Below, in pieces: positions 15,474 through 25,401 of a stretch of 48,163 nt of DNA. The stretch is from Clostridia bacterium. GTDB taxonomy: Bacteria; Bacillota; Clostridia; Oscillospirales; Acutalibacteraceae. Position numbers and translations under genes: made by a program. Numbering within the stretch: position 1 is the stretch's first letter; every line of letters begins with the position of its first letter. The notes beneath the pieces are model-generated. The model saw only the letters and a program-made list of their open reading frames with translations. It had not been told where the DNA came from and ran no database searches. Where the stretch lies: the NCBI GenBank assembly GCA_017434985.1, contig JAFSFY010000029.1, forward strand, positions 1 to 48,163, written 5' to 3'.

Positions 15474-15502
15474 TTGACAGAAAGTGCTCGTTTCGGTATA
15501 AT
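15474..15502 (+). promoter_or_regulatory. Promoter of the DUF1538-PII unit
   Basis: Fully consensus TTGACA (15474-15479) and TATAAT (15497-15502) with a 17-bp spacer. The 5' leader would be only about 40 nt, ending in AGGGGAGAG (the ribosome site is GGGGAG). Confidence 0.88.
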
Positions 15503-15546
15503 AAAGTGGTTCAACAATATAGATATACGGAAAGGGGAGAGCGGTC

Positions 15547-17067
15547 GTGCATCACATTCAAACGTCTGTCAAAGAATCGTTGCAATCGGTGTTGCCCATT
15601 GCGGCCATCGTGTTGCTGCTCAGTGTCACGGCCGCACCGCTGAATGCCGGTGTGTTGGTGCTGTTTTTGTTCGGCACGCTGTTGCTTATCGGCGGGATGA
15701 GTTTCTTTACCGTCGGTTCAGGTATCTCGATGGAACCGCTCGGCGAGGCGATCGGTAACCGCGTGGCCAAAAGCCGCAAATGGATACCGCCGCTTTTGGT
15801 GTGCTTCATCCTCGGTGCGGTCATCACCATTGCCGAGCCGGATCTGCAGGTGTTGGCCGAGCAGGTGCCTGCCATCCCCAATATGGTGCTCATTTTGTGC
15901 GTGGCGGCCGGTGTCGGCTTATTTTTGGCGATCGCGCTTTTCCGTATCCGCCGCAACATTCCGCTTGCTCGCCTGCTGATCGTGTTTTACATCGGCATTA
16001 TTGCCCTCGCCTTTTTTGTGCCGTCCGATTTCGTCGCCACCGCGTTCGATTCCGGCGGTGTGACCACGGGTCCTATCACGGTGCCGTTCATTATGGCGCT
16101 CGGCACGGGTCTTGCCGCCATCGGCGGAAAGAAACACGAACGCGAAAACAGTTTCGGTCTGGTGTCGTTGTGCAGCATTGGGCCTATCTTGTCGGTACTC
16201 GTGCTCAGCATCTGCTATAACCCCGATTCCGAAACCGCGCAGACGGTGTTGCCCGAGGTGTTGACCACCAAAGATGCGTTTTTGCAGTTTTTCCACGCCA
16301 TTCCGCACTATGCCGAAGAGGTGCTGATCGCCTTTTTGCCGATTGTGGGATTGTTCCTCATTTTCCAACTGTTCTCGCGCCGCTTCCACAAACACCAATT
16401 TGTCAAAGTGTGCGTGGGTATGCTCTATACCTTTGTGGGGCTCGTGTTGTTCCTCACGGGTGCCAACGTCGGCTTTATGCCAGCGGGCAAACTCATCGGT
16501 TCTGCCATTGCACAAAGCGATGCGCGGTGGTTGCTCATTCCCATCGGTATGTTGATGGGCTACTTCGTCGTTTCCGCCGAACCGGCGGTGCACTCCCTCA
16601 AAAAGCAGGTCAACGAAGTCACCAACGGTGCGATCACCCAACGTTCGCTTGGGTTGGCGTTGTCCATCGGTGTGGCCGTTTCGGTCGGCATTTCGATGTT
16701 GCGCGTGCTCACGGGCATTTCCATTTTTCCGTTTCTCATCGGCGGGTATACCGTGTCGCTGGTCATCAGTTTCTTCGTTCCGCCCATCTACACCGGCATC
16801 GCGTTTGACTCGGGCGGTGTTGCCAGCGGTCCGATGACCACCACCTTTATGTTGCCTTTTGCGGTGGGCGCGTGTGAAATGCTCGGCGGCAATATTATGA
16901 CCGATGCGTTCGGCATCGTGGCGATGATCGCGATGACGCCGCTCATCACCATCCAGGTGCTCGGCCTCAGCGGCAACCTCCGCCGTCACCGTATGCTCAA
17001 AAAAGCGCACGACGAATTCCGCCAGGTGGAAGACGATATCGTGTATTTCGAGGAGGTGGCGGTATGA
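15547..17067 (+). CDS. DUF1538 membrane protein with two homologous halves (probable transporter)
   Basis: A 506-residue integral membrane protein with about 12 hydrophobic segments. The same signature appears twice: AFDSGGVTTGPIT at about 166-178 and AFDSGGVASGPMT at about 419-431, each followed by a long hydrophobic helix. The two halves are therefore an internal duplication, as in many secondary carriers with inverted or tandem repeats. Function is not established for the family. The start is GTG 15547, with GGGGAG upstream; no other good start lies nearby. Its stop overlaps the following PII-like gene by ATGA. That tight link to a PII protein suggests a transport activity gated by a metabolic signal, by analogy with AmtB-GlnK and SbtA-SbtB. 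This is inference. Confidence 0.85.
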   Translation: MHHIQTSVKESLQSVLPIAAIVLLLSVTAAPLNAGVLVLFLFGTLLLIGGMSFFTVGSGISMEPLGEAIGNRVAKSRKWIPPLLVCFILGAVITIAEPDLQVLAEQVPAIPNMVLILCVAAGVGLFLAIALFRIRRNIPLARLLIVFYIGIIALAFFVPSDFVATAFDSGGVTTGPITVPFIMALGTGLAAIGGKKHERENSFGLVSLCSIGPILSVLVLSICYNPDSETAQTVLPEVLTTKDAFLQFFHAIPHYAEEVLIAFLPIVGLFLIFQLFSRRFHKHQFVKVCVGMLYTFVGLVLFLTGANVGFMPAGKLIGSAIAQSDARWLLIPIGMLMGYFVVSAEPAVHSLKKQVNEVTNGAITQRSLGLALSIGVAVSVGISMLRVLTGISIFPFLIGGYTVSLVISFFVPPIYTGIAFDSGGVASGPMTTTFMLPFAVGACEMLGGNIMTDAFGIVAMIAMTPLITIQVLGLSGNLRRHRMLKKAHDEFRQVEDDIVYFEEVAV

Positions 17068-17747
17068 GTGCAGAACAACCCAAACGGTTGATGGTGCTTC
17101 TCTCCATTGTGGAGCGCGGCAAAGGCCAAAAATTGATGACGCGGCTTGACAACTCGGAGATCCGTATGCACTTCCAATGCGTCGGCTTCGGCACGGCCCC
17201 CACCGAAATGATGGATATTTTCGGGCTCGGCAGTAACGATAAGGATATCGTGATCAGCCTTGCCGCCGAAACTGCGGTCAAACGCTTGATGGCGGATTTC
17301 GGCAACAATTTCAACAGTTATTCCGAATACGGCGGTTTATTGATGGTGTTGCACCTCGCCGCCGCGGGTCGCTTGGTGTGCGAGATCTTACACCACAACG
17401 TTACCGACGATACGACGGAAGGAGCGGATGGCGCGATGAAAAATGAACACAAACACAACCTCATTTTGATCACCGTGGGTGAAGGGTATACCGACCAAGT
17501 GATGGAGACTGCCAAACGCGCGGGCGCCACGGGCGGTACGGTGCTGCGCGCACGCTTGGCCGAAACCGAGAAACTGTGCGAACTTGCCCAGATCGACATC
17601 GAGGAAGAGCGCGAAATCATCTGCATTTTGGCACCCGGTTCGGTCAGCGAAAAAATTATGGAAGACGTCAACCGCGAATTCGGTCTTCGCTCCGAAGCGC
17701 ACGGTATCCTCTGCGCCGTCCCCGTCGAAAAAGCGTATAAGATCTGA
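17064..17747 (+). CDS. Tandem PII-like (GlnB-like) regulatory protein
   Basis: A 227-residue cytoplasmic protein with two PII-like ferredoxin folds. The first (about 1-112) starts RLMVLLSIVERGKGQKLM. The second (about 128-227) has the PII-typical AKRAGATGGTVLRAR and ends in GILCAVPVEKAYKI, like the PVExAV end of GlnB. The usual T-loop Tyr51 uridylylation site is not recognisable, so the signal may differ from classical nitrogen control. PII proteins bind ATP/ADP and small effectors and plug or open membrane partners. The ATGA overlap with the DUF1538 gene makes that protein the likely partner. A terminator directly follows, so the two genes form a closed unit. Confidence 0.82.
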   Translation: MSAEQPKRLMVLLSIVERGKGQKLMTRLDNSEIRMHFQCVGFGTAPTEMMDIFGLGSNDKDIVISLAAETAVKRLMADFGNNFNSYSEYGGLLMVLHLAAAGRLVCEILHHNVTDDTTEGADGAMKNEHKHNLILITVGEGYTDQVMETAKRAGATGGTVLRARLAETEKLCELAQIDIEEEREIICILAPGSVSEKIMEDVNREFGLRSEAHGILCAVPVEKAYKI

Positions 17748-17754
17748 TGGTTTG

Positions 17755-17786
17755 AAAGAGCCGATGCGAAAATGCATCGGCTCTTT
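17755..17786 (+). terminator. Terminator of the DUF1538-PII unit
   Basis: AAAGAGCCGATGC (17755-17767) pairs with GCATCGGCTCTTT (17774-17786), a perfect 13-bp stem with a 6-nt loop. It begins 7 nt after the PII stop. Confidence 0.85.
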
Positions 17787-17847
17787 ACTTATTGAATTTT
17801 TTGTGGTATACTATACTGCTAACATTTTTAGAAAAGATGGTGAGCAT

Positions 17848-18612
17848 ATGGACGAATACGTGTTGGAGTATCGGCAACAAGAAGGCCGGTTACGCAAAAT
17901 CCATCCAAGTTGGTATAAACTTTGTGAAGAACAAACGAAGAAGGAATTGATCGCCCAACTGAAAAAACGGTTGTATGAGCCCGGTGAATACACGTTGCAT
18001 TTTGCCGCCAATACAGGCACGATTACACGACAACGATCTCAATGTTGTTTCGAAGGAACAATAACTCGAAAAGGCGTCAGTTGCAAATACGCTGTCGATA
18101 AAATTGCCTATGTGGACTTCGATTATTTGGATGATGTTATTGAGGCTTGTGATTTCAGAACCACGTATCCGCTTTTGAATTTTGAGGACGAATTGACCAA
18201 CCCTACGGCACGATTTGTGATTACGGGAAAATATTTTTATCCTTCACCCAAGGAGGATGAACTGGCTGTTGAACGTTTCTGGAAACGCATTCAGGATTCG
18301 GTTGCATTCTCGCTCGATCTTGACGGGGACTATCCCGACACGATATTTGAAATTTGTTACGCAGATCAACCGAGTCAAGAACTGCGGGAGAGCACGGTAA
18401 AGGTGATTGAAAAGTATGCCGCGCAATACAACAAACGACACGAAGACGGCATCCACTACGTTGGCGATTTTACCGACAATATGAAAATGAAACAGCCCCA
18501 TGCGGTTTACGTGCACGTCGACTTCGGCGATTGTCCCGTTAACGCCCTGGCTTCGGTGATAAAAGCCATCGGCAAAAGTGGTTTGCCGATTGTGAAACTG
18601 GCATTAAAATAG
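17848..18612 (+). CDS. Unknown soluble protein, 254 residues
   Basis: I do not recognise this protein. It begins at ATG 17848, preceded by AAGATGGTGAG. An open frame extends further upstream but runs through the terminator and the PII gene. The product is hydrophilic, with no signal peptide or membrane helix and many charged and aromatic residues. Cysteines are scattered and form no metal motif. A promoter-like TTGAAT (17792) and TATACT (17812) lie upstream with a short spacer. uvrB starts 29 nt downstream, so the two may be co-transcribed, but nothing shows a DNA-repair role. Confidence 0.75.
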   Translation: MDEYVLEYRQQEGRLRKIHPSWYKLCEEQTKKELIAQLKKRLYEPGEYTLHFAANTGTITRQRSQCCFEGTITRKGVSCKYAVDKIAYVDFDYLDDVIEACDFRTTYPLLNFEDELTNPTARFVITGKYFYPSPKEDELAVERFWKRIQDSVAFSLDLDGDYPDTIFEICYADQPSQELRESTVKVIEKYAAQYNKRHEDGIHYVGDFTDNMKMKQPHAVYVHVDFGDCPVNALASVIKAIGKSGLPIVKLALK

Positions 18613-18641
18613 CGAAACTTATGGAAAGGAGCGAGAGTTGA

Positions 18642-20600
18642 GTGGCGGATAAGTTTATTTTACATTCCAATTACAAGCCTACCGGCGACCAACCGCAAGC
18701 GATTGCCGCGCTCACCGAGGGAATCTTAAACGGCAAAAAAGAGCAGACATTGCTCGGTGTGACCGGCTCGGGTAAAACGTTTACCATGGCCAACGTCATC
18801 GCCAACGTCAACCGTCCGACCCTCGTTCTTGCTCACAACAAAACCCTCGCCGCACAACTTTGCACCGAGTTTAAGGAATTTTTCCCCGAAAATGCGGTGG
18901 AATATTTTGTATCCTACTACGACTACTATCAACCTGAAGCCTATATTCCCACCACCGATACCTATATCGAAAAGGATTCCGCCATCAACGACGAAATCGA
19001 CAAACTGCGCCACTCCGCTACCTCGGCGTTGTCCGAACGGCGGGACGTCATTATTGTGGCGAGCGTATCTTGCATTTACACTTTGGGCGACCCCATTGAC
19101 TATCGCAGCATGGTCATTTCGCTTCGCCCCGGTATGCAAAAAAAGCGGGACGACCTCCTGATGAAACTGGTTGACCTGCAATACGAACGAAACGACATCG
19201 GGTTCACCCGCAACAAGTTCCGTGTGCGCGGTGACGTGGTGGAGATTTTTCCCGCCTATTCGGGCGACACCGCCGTGCGGGTGGAATTTTTCGGCGACGA
19301 GATCGACCGTATCAGCGAGGTGAACACCTTGACGGGCGAAGTGAAGGCCTCGCTCCGCCACGTGGCGATCTATCCCGCCTCGCACTACATCATCCCGCCC
19401 GAAAAGATGGAAAAGGCGATTGGTCGCATCGAAGAAGAACTCGAACAACGGCTCGCCGAATTTAAGACTGAAAACAAACTGCTGGAAGCGCAGCGCTTGT
19501 TGCAACGTACGCGCTACGACATCGAGATGTTGCGCGAGATCGGGATGTGCAAAGGCATCGAAAACTATTCGCGTGTGTTGTCGGGTCGTGCACCGGGGTC
19601 CACGCCGTGCACCTTGCTTGACTATTTCCCCGACGACTTTTTGTTGTTTGTGGACGAATCGCACGTCACGTTGCCGCAGGTACGCGGGATGTTCGGCGGC
19701 GATTTTGCCCGTAAAAAGAACTTGGTGGATTACGGTTTCCGCCTGCCGAGTGCATTTGATAACCGTCCGCTCAACTTTGACGAATTTTATTCTCACATCC
19801 ACCAAGCGGTGTTTGTCAGCGCCACCCCCGGCAAGTTGGAATTGGAAAAAAGCGGCGATCCGGTGGAACAGGTCATTCGTCCGACGGGTCTGCTCGACCC
19901 CGAAGTCACGGTCAAGCCCGTGGAGGGACAGATCGACGATCTTATCGGCGAAATTCGCACGCGTACCGCTCGCAACGAGCGCGTGTTGGTGACCACGCTG
20001 ACCAAAAAGATGGCGGAAGATTTGACCGACTATCTGGAAAACGTGAACATTCGGGTGCGGTATATGCACCATGACATCGACACAATGGAACGAATGCAGA
20101 TCATTCGTGACCTGCGACTAGGCGAATTTGACGTACTCGTCGGCATCAACTTGTTGCGTGAAGGGTTGGACATTCCCGAAGTGTCGCTGGTGGCGATTTT
20201 GGATGCCGATAAAGAAGGCTTCTTGCGTTCGGATACCTCGCTCATTCAAACCATCGGTCGTGCCGCGCGTAACGCCGAAGGTCAGGTGATTATGTACGCC
20301 GACAGTGTCACCCCCTCGATGGAAACGGCGCTCACCGAAACCAACCGCCGTCGCGCCATTCAAATGCGGTATAACGAGGAGCACGGTATCACGCCGCGCA
20401 CCATCATCAAGGACGTGCGCGAGGTGTTGCAGATCACCCCTGCCGAAAAAAGCAAAGACGGTCGCCGCTTGAGCAAAGTGGAGCGGCTGCAACGCATTGA
20501 ACAGTTGACGCGTGAGATGAAACACGCCGCCAAATTGTTGGAATTTGAACACGCGGCATGGTTGCGTGACGAGATTGAAAAGTTGAAATCTCAAAAATAA
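18642..20600 (+). CDS. uvrB: Excinuclease ABC subunit B
   Basis: The helicase-like damage-verification subunit of nucleotide excision repair; takes over the lesion from UvrA and recruits UvrC. It has 652 residues. Walker A is [14 protein letters not shown]. The beta-hairpin region is [14 protein letters not shown]. Helicase motifs include [18 protein letters not shown] and [11 protein letters not shown]-terminal UVR motif (about 615-650) binds UvrC. The start is GTG 18642, with AAAGGAGCG upstream. uvrA follows after 17 nt, forming the common uvrBA pair. uvrC is not in the window. Confidence 0.96.
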   Translation: MADKFILHSNYKPTGDQPQAIAALTEGILNGKKEQTLLGVTGSGKTFTMANVIANVNRPTLVLAHNKTLAAQLCTEFKEFFPENAVEYFVSYYDYYQPEAYIPTTDTYIEKDSAINDEIDKLRHSATSALSERRDVIIVASVSCIYTLGDPIDYRSMVISLRPGMQKKRDDLLMKLVDLQYERNDIGFTRNKFRVRGDVVEIFPAYSGDTAVRVEFFGDEIDRISEVNTLTGEVKASLRHVAIYPASHYIIPPEKMEKAIGRIEEELEQRLAEFKTENKLLEAQRLLQRTRYDIEMLREIGMCKGIENYSRVLSGRAPGSTPCTLLDYFPDDFLLFVDESHVTLPQVRGMFGGDFARKKNLVDYGFRLPSAFDNRPLNFDEFYSHIHQAVFVSATPGKLELEKSGDPVEQVIRPTGLLDPEVTVKPVEGQIDDLIGEIRTRTARNERVLVTTLTKKMAEDLTDYLENVNIRVRYMHHDIDTMERMQIIRDLRLGEFDVLVGINLLREGLDIPEVSLVAILDADKEGFLRSDTSLIQTIGRAARNAEGQVIMYADSVTPSMETALTETNRRRAIQMRYNEEHGITPRTIIKDVREVLQITPAEKSKDGRRLSKVERLQRIEQLTREMKHAAKLLEFEHAAWLRDEIEKLKSQK

Positions 20601-20617
20601 GAAAAGAGACGAACAGT

Positions 20618-23458
20618 ATGTTGGATAAATTGGTTATCAAAGGTGCCAAAGAACACAATTTAAAAAACGTCAACATCACCATCCCGCGGGATAAATTGGT
20701 GGTGTTTACGGGGTTGTCGGGCTCGGGCAAATCGTCGCTCGCGTTTGATACTATTTACGCCGAAGGACAGCGCCGTTACGTGGAAAGTTTGTCCTCCTAC
20801 GCCCGTATGTTTTTGGGGCAGATGGACAAGCCCGAAGTGGATTCCATCGACGGGTTGTCGCCCGCCATTTCCATCGACCAAAAGACAACCTCCAAAAACC
20901 CCCGTTCCACGGTGGGTACGGTGACCGAGATTTACGACTATCTGCGGTTGTTGTACGCGCGCATCGGTATTCCGCATTGCCCGAAATGCGGGCGTGAGAT
21001 CCGTCAACAAACGGTGGACCAGATCACCGACCAGTTGATGGCGTTGGAAGAGGGGACGCGCCTGCAAATTTTGGCGCCCATCGTGCGCGGTCGCAAAGGC
21101 GAATATCAAAAAGAATTTGAATCGGCACGCAAATCGGGTTACGTGCGTGTGCGTGTGGATGGCAGCATTTATGATCTGTCCGAAACCATTCCGATGGAGA
21201 AAAACAAAAAACACACCATCGAAGTGGTGGTGGATCGCCTGGTTATCGGCCCCGATTGTCGCAGCCGCTTGGCGGATTCCATCGAAACGGCGACCTCGCT
21301 TGCAGGCGGTCTTCTGTGTGTGAACATTCCCGACAAAGAGGATCTGCAGTTCTCCCTCAACTATGCCTGTCCCGAACACGGCATCAGCGTGGAAGAACTG
21401 TCGCCCCGTATGTTTTCCTTTAACAACCCGTTCGGCGCGTGCCCCAAGTGTACGGGTCTCGGCATTTTTATGTCCATCGACCCCGATCTGGTCATTTCCG
21501 ACCCCGCTTTGTCCATTCGTGACGGTGCCATTCGCGCGGGCGGGTGGAACTATTTGGACGGCGGCACCATCACCAAAATGTATTACGAAGGTCTCGCCAA
21601 ACACTACGACTTTTCGCTCGATACCCCGTGGCAAGACCTGCCCGAACGCATCCGCAACATCGTGCTCTATGGTACGGGCGACGAAAAATTGAAGATGACC
21701 CGCCGCATGGAGTACGGTTCGGGCGAGTATTTTACCACCTTTGAAGGGGTGGCCAACAACCTTGACCGCCGCCATCGCGAAACGAATAGCGATTGGATGC
21801 GCGAAGAACTCGAAACGTATATGAGCAAAGTGCCGTGTCCCGAATGTCACGGTCAGCGCTTGCGCCCCGAAAGTTTGGCGGTCACGGTGGGCGGCATCAA
21901 CATCGCCGAAGCGTGCGAGATGTCGGTGGCGGAACTCCTTGATTTCATCGATTCAGCCGACGGGCGCATCACCGAACGCGAGCATCTGATTGCCGACCGC
22001 ATCATCAAGGAAATTCGTGAACGCCTGTCGTTCCTCAAAAACGTGGGGCTGGACTATCTCACCCTCTCTCGCGCGGCGAGCTCGTTGTCGGGCGGGGAGA
22101 GCCAACGTATCCGTTTGGCAACGCAGATCGGCTCGTCGCTGATGGGCGTGTTGTATATTTTGGACGAGCCGAGCATCGGCTTGCATCAGCGCGACAATGA
22201 AAAATTGCTCGCCACCCTGCAACACCTGCGCGACCTCGGCAACACGCTCATCGTGGTGGAACACGACGAGGATACCATGCGCGCGGCGGATTGGATCGTG
22301 GATATCGGTCCCGGTGCCGGTGTGCACGGCGGCGAAGTGGTCTGTGCCGGCACTCCCGAAGAGGTAGCGGCTTGCGAACATTCCGTGACGGGACAGTATT
22401 TGAGCGGTCGTCGCCGTATTCCCGTTCCCGAAACGCGCCGCCAAGGCAACGGCAACGAGCTGAAGGTCATCGGCGCACGGGAAAACAACCTGAAAAACAT
22501 CGACGTCGCGTTCAAACTCGGCGCGTTCAACTGTGTAACCGGTGTATCGGGCTCGGGCAAATCCTCGCTCGTGAACGAAATCGTCTACAAAAAATTGGCA
22601 CGTGCCCTCAACCGCGCGTACACGCGCGCCGGTGCTCACAAAGAAATGCGCGGTATCGACGCGTTGGACAAGGTGGTCAACATTACCCAGGCTCCCATCG
22701 GGCGCACGCCGCGCTCCAACCCCGCCACCTATACGGGCGTGTTCAACGACATCCGCGAACTGTTCGCGTCTACGCCCGACGCCAAAATGCACGGCTATTC
22801 GGCGGGACGCTTCTCCTTCAACGTGAAAGGCGGCCGCTGCGAAGCGTGCGAGGGCGACGGTATTTTGAAGATCGAAATGCACTTCCTGCCCGACGTGTAC
22901 GTGCCTTGCGAAGTTTGTAAAGGGCAACGATACAACCGCGAAACGTTGGAAGTGCGATACAAAGGCAAAAACATTTATGAAGTATTGGAAATGACGGTGG
23001 AAGAAGCCATCGACTTTTTTGCCAGTTTCCCGAAAATTGCGCGACGGTTGCAAACGCTCAAAGACGTGGGGCTTGGCTACATCAAGTTGGGGCAACCCGC
23101 TACCACGCTTTCGGGCGGTGAGGCGCAACGCGTCAAATTGGCCACCGAACTGTCCAAGCGTTCCACCGGTCGTACCGTGTATATTTTGGACGAGCCGACC
23201 ACCGGCTTGCACACTGCCGACGTGGCGCAACTGTTGAACGTGTTGCAAACGTTGGTGGATGGCGGTAACACGGTGATTGTGATTGAACACAATTTGGATG
23301 TGATCAAAACCGCCGACTACGTGATCGACCTCGGCCCCGAGGGCGGCAACCGCGGCGGTACGGTGCTGGTATGCGGTACCCCCGAAGAGGTAGCGGCGTG
23401 CCCCGCATCGTATACGGGGAAATTCCTCAAATCCGTTCTCGGACAAAATTCCCATTGA
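20618..23458 (+). CDS. uvrA: Excinuclease ABC subunit A
   Basis: DNA damage sensor of nucleotide excision repair, a dimeric double ATPase. It has 946 residues, full length. The first Walker A is [14 protein letters not shown] zinc module has CPKCG (about residue 120) and CPECHGQRL (about 408). Signature [12 protein letters not shown] comes next. The second ATPase has [13 protein letters not shown], a second zinc finger CEACEGDG...[21 protein letters not shown] and [10 protein letters not shown]. All elements look intact. Confidence 0.97.
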   Translation: MLDKLVIKGAKEHNLKNVNITIPRDKLVVFTGLSGSGKSSLAFDTIYAEGQRRYVESLSSYARMFLGQMDKPEVDSIDGLSPAISIDQKTTSKNPRSTVGTVTEIYDYLRLLYARIGIPHCPKCGREIRQQTVDQITDQLMALEEGTRLQILAPIVRGRKGEYQKEFESARKSGYVRVRVDGSIYDLSETIPMEKNKKHTIEVVVDRLVIGPDCRSRLADSIETATSLAGGLLCVNIPDKEDLQFSLNYACPEHGISVEELSPRMFSFNNPFGACPKCTGLGIFMSIDPDLVISDPALSIRDGAIRAGGWNYLDGGTITKMYYEGLAKHYDFSLDTPWQDLPERIRNIVLYGTGDEKLKMTRRMEYGSGEYFTTFEGVANNLDRRHRETNSDWMREELETYMSKVPCPECHGQRLRPESLAVTVGGINIAEACEMSVAELLDFIDSADGRITEREHLIADRIIKEIRERLSFLKNVGLDYLTLSRAASSLSGGESQRIRLATQIGSSLMGVLYILDEPSIGLHQRDNEKLLATLQHLRDLGNTLIVVEHDEDTMRAADWIVDIGPGAGVHGGEVVCAGTPEEVAACEHSVTGQYLSGRRRIPVPETRRQGNGNELKVIGARENNLKNIDVAFKLGAFNCVTGVSGSGKSSLVNEIVYKKLARALNRAYTRAGAHKEMRGIDALDKVVNITQAPIGRTPRSNPATYTGVFNDIRELFASTPDAKMHGYSAGRFSFNVKGGRCEACEGDGILKIEMHFLPDVYVPCEVCKGQRYNRETLEVRYKGKNIYEVLEMTVEEAIDFFASFPKIARRLQTLKDVGLGYIKLGQPATTLSGGEAQRVKLATELSKRSTGRTVYILDEPTTGLHTADVAQLLNVLQTLVDGGNTVIVIEHNLDVIKTADYVIDLGPEGGNRGGTVLVCGTPEEVAACPASYTGKFLKSVLGQNSH

Positions 23459-23482
23459 TTTTTTGAAAAAACTCGCTACAAT
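23455..23482 (+). promoter_or_regulatory. Promoter before the M23 peptidase gene
   Basis: TTGATT (23455-23460, overlapping the uvrA stop) and TACAAT (23477-23482) with a 16-bp spacer, about 22 nt before ATG 23504. It would let the peptidase and the genes after it be expressed apart from uvrBA. Confidence 0.6.
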
Positions 23483-23503
23483 GAAACGGAAAGGAGTGAG
23501 TGG

Positions 23504-25159
23504 ATGCAGCGAAAACAAAACCGCGTGTTTGCGGTGTCGTATTATACCGGCGTGCAGATGTTGCGCTTGTTGCGTAAGATCGGACGCTTCTTGAATCTGG
23601 CGTTGTATCCGCTGTTCTCCCTGTTTCGTCGAACGGTGGGGCGGGGGATTCGCTCGTTTGCCGTTCGTGTCAGTGAATGGATGGTCGCGTTAAAGAAAGA
23701 GATTGTCGCCGTTTTGACAATGATGCGCAATACCCCGCTTCGCGGTGCGTTTGCCGTTTTGTTTTTCCCCGCTATTTTGCTGAAACGGTATCCGAATACG
23801 TCGCGACGGTTTTTCCGTTTGTGCGCCGTGTTGGCGGCGACGGCGGTGCTCTTTTTCACCTTACAGTATTGGAACGACATCACCTACGCCGTCGCCTTGA
23901 GCATTGACGGGAATACGTGGGGATACGTGTCGGATGAAGCCGTGTTGCAAGACGGATTGGCGATGGCGCAGGACCGCGTGAAAAGTGCGGAAGGATGGGA
24001 AGCGCTGGACGCCAAACCGACCATGGCGTTGTCAATGGTGCACGAGAGTGAGATCTTAAACAAAACACAAGTGTGCGATCTGTTGCTTCAAAAAAGTGAG
24101 CTTCCGTTGATCGAGGCGTGCGGCGTGTACGTGGATGATGTCTTGCAAGGTGCCGTGCGTACCGAAAGCAACGCCGAAGCCATTTTGGATTCCGTCCTGC
24201 GGGACAGTTGCCGCGGGAAAGACGACGTGACCGCCTCCTTCTTTCAAAAGGTGGAATTGGTGGAAGGGTTGTATCCCGAAGTGGTCGTGTTTGACACGAT
24301 CACGATGAAGGAAATGCTGGTCAGTAAAGGAGCGCAGAAGGAATTTTATACCGTTTCGGAAGGGGACACCTACGCAACGGTTGCCGAAAAAGTCGGCGTC
24401 AGCGTGTGGGAATTGATGCGCCTGAATCCCGAAAACAGTGTTGTGCTCAACGAGGGAAGCACCTTGTTGGTACGGGACAGCGAACCGCACTTGCAGGTGC
24501 TTGTCACCGGCACGATCCAATACGAAGTGGAAGTGCCGTTTGCCGTTCAGCGGGTTGCCGATGCCTCCAAAAACAAAGGGTATGAGCGTACCCGCGTCAA
24601 GGGCAAAAACGGGGTGGACCTCATCACCGCCAACGTGACCTATTTGGACGGCGAAGAACTGTTCAGTACCATCGTGTCTTCCACGGTGGTACAAGAGCCG
24701 GTTACCCAGATTGTGGCCTACGGCACCAAAGAGAAAAACTCCAAAAACTACAAGGGTGGCCCGTATGCCAACGGGTACTTCGTGTGGCCGGTACCCTATA
24801 CCAAAAACGTGACCCAAAACTTTTTCCAAAACGGGCACGGCGCGTTGGATATCAACACCAACGGTATTGAGGGCAAAAACATCGTGGCGGCAGACGGCGG
24901 TGTGGTGGTTATTTCGGCATACCGCAAAGGTACCAGCTACGGTTCATACGGCAAATACATTGTCATTGACCACGGAGGCGGTTACCAAACGCTGTACGCG
25001 CATTGTCAAGATCTGCTGGTGGAAGTGGGCGACGTAGTCAAACAAGGCCAAACCATTGCCACCGTCGGCAGTACCGGTCGCAGTACGGCACCTCATCTGC
25101 ATTTTGAGGTGTTGATCAACGGCCGCCGCGTCAACCCGATGACCTACTTTCAAAAATGA
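23504..25159 (+). CDS. Membrane-anchored M23 peptidoglycan peptidase with LysM and G5 domains
   Basis: A 551-residue cell-wall hydrolase. A basic N-terminal region (about 1-100) leads to one membrane helix (about 105-125), placing the rest outside. A LysM-like domain (about 285-330, YTVSEGDTYATVAEKVGVS) and a G5 domain (about 335-415) come before a LytM-type M23 domain (about 425-551). The M23 zinc ligands are present: His445 and Asp449 in HGALD, and His533 in HLH (531-533). It is therefore likely an active endopeptidase rather than a degenerate activator. The start is ATG 23504 after AAAGGAGTGAG. Confidence 0.92.
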   Translation: MQRKQNRVFAVSYYTGVQMLRLLRKIGRFLNLALYPLFSLFRRTVGRGIRSFAVRVSEWMVALKKEIVAVLTMMRNTPLRGAFAVLFFPAILLKRYPNTSRRFFRLCAVLAATAVLFFTLQYWNDITYAVALSIDGNTWGYVSDEAVLQDGLAMAQDRVKSAEGWEALDAKPTMALSMVHESEILNKTQVCDLLLQKSELPLIEACGVYVDDVLQGAVRTESNAEAILDSVLRDSCRGKDDVTASFFQKVELVEGLYPEVVVFDTITMKEMLVSKGAQKEFYTVSEGDTYATVAEKVGVSVWELMRLNPENSVVLNEGSTLLVRDSEPHLQVLVTGTIQYEVEVPFAVQRVADASKNKGYERTRVKGKNGVDLITANVTYLDGEELFSTIVSSTVVQEPVTQIVAYGTKEKNSKNYKGGPYANGYFVWPVPYTKNVTQNFFQNGHGALDINTNGIEGKNIVAADGGVVVISAYRKGTSYGSYGKYIVIDHGGGYQTLYAHCQDLLVEVGDVVKQGQTIATVGSTGRSTAPHLHFEVLINGRRVNPMTYFQK

Positions 25160-25171
25160 CGGAGGTACAGG

Positions 25172-25396
25172 ATGAAAGACGTCAAAATCGGCGGAAAATA
25201 CCGCCATTTTAAAGGGAACGAGTACGAAGTGCTGCACGTTGCCAAGCACAGCGAGGATCTGCAACCAATGGTGGTGTATCGTGCGTTGTACGGTGAGGGG
25301 GACGTGTGGGTGCGTCCGTTGGATATGTTTACGGATACGGTTACGCGAGACGGAAAAACAATGCCTCGCTTTGAAGAGATCACAGATAGGAAGTAA
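25172..25396 (+). CDS. DUF1653 domain protein
   Basis: A 74-residue cytoplasmic protein that is one DUF1653 domain: GGKYRHFKGNEYEVL near the N terminus, VVYRALYGEGDVWVRPLDMF in the middle, and a charged tail. Small SH3-like proteins of this family are widespread and their role is unknown. It lies 12 nt after the peptidase and 5 nt before typA. GGAGGTACAGG precedes the ATG. Confidence 0.9.
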   Translation: MKDVKIGGKYRHFKGNEYEVLHVAKHSEDLQPMVVYRALYGEGDVWVRPLDMFTDTVTRDGKTMPRFEEITDRK

Positions 25397-25401
25397 TCAA
25401 T

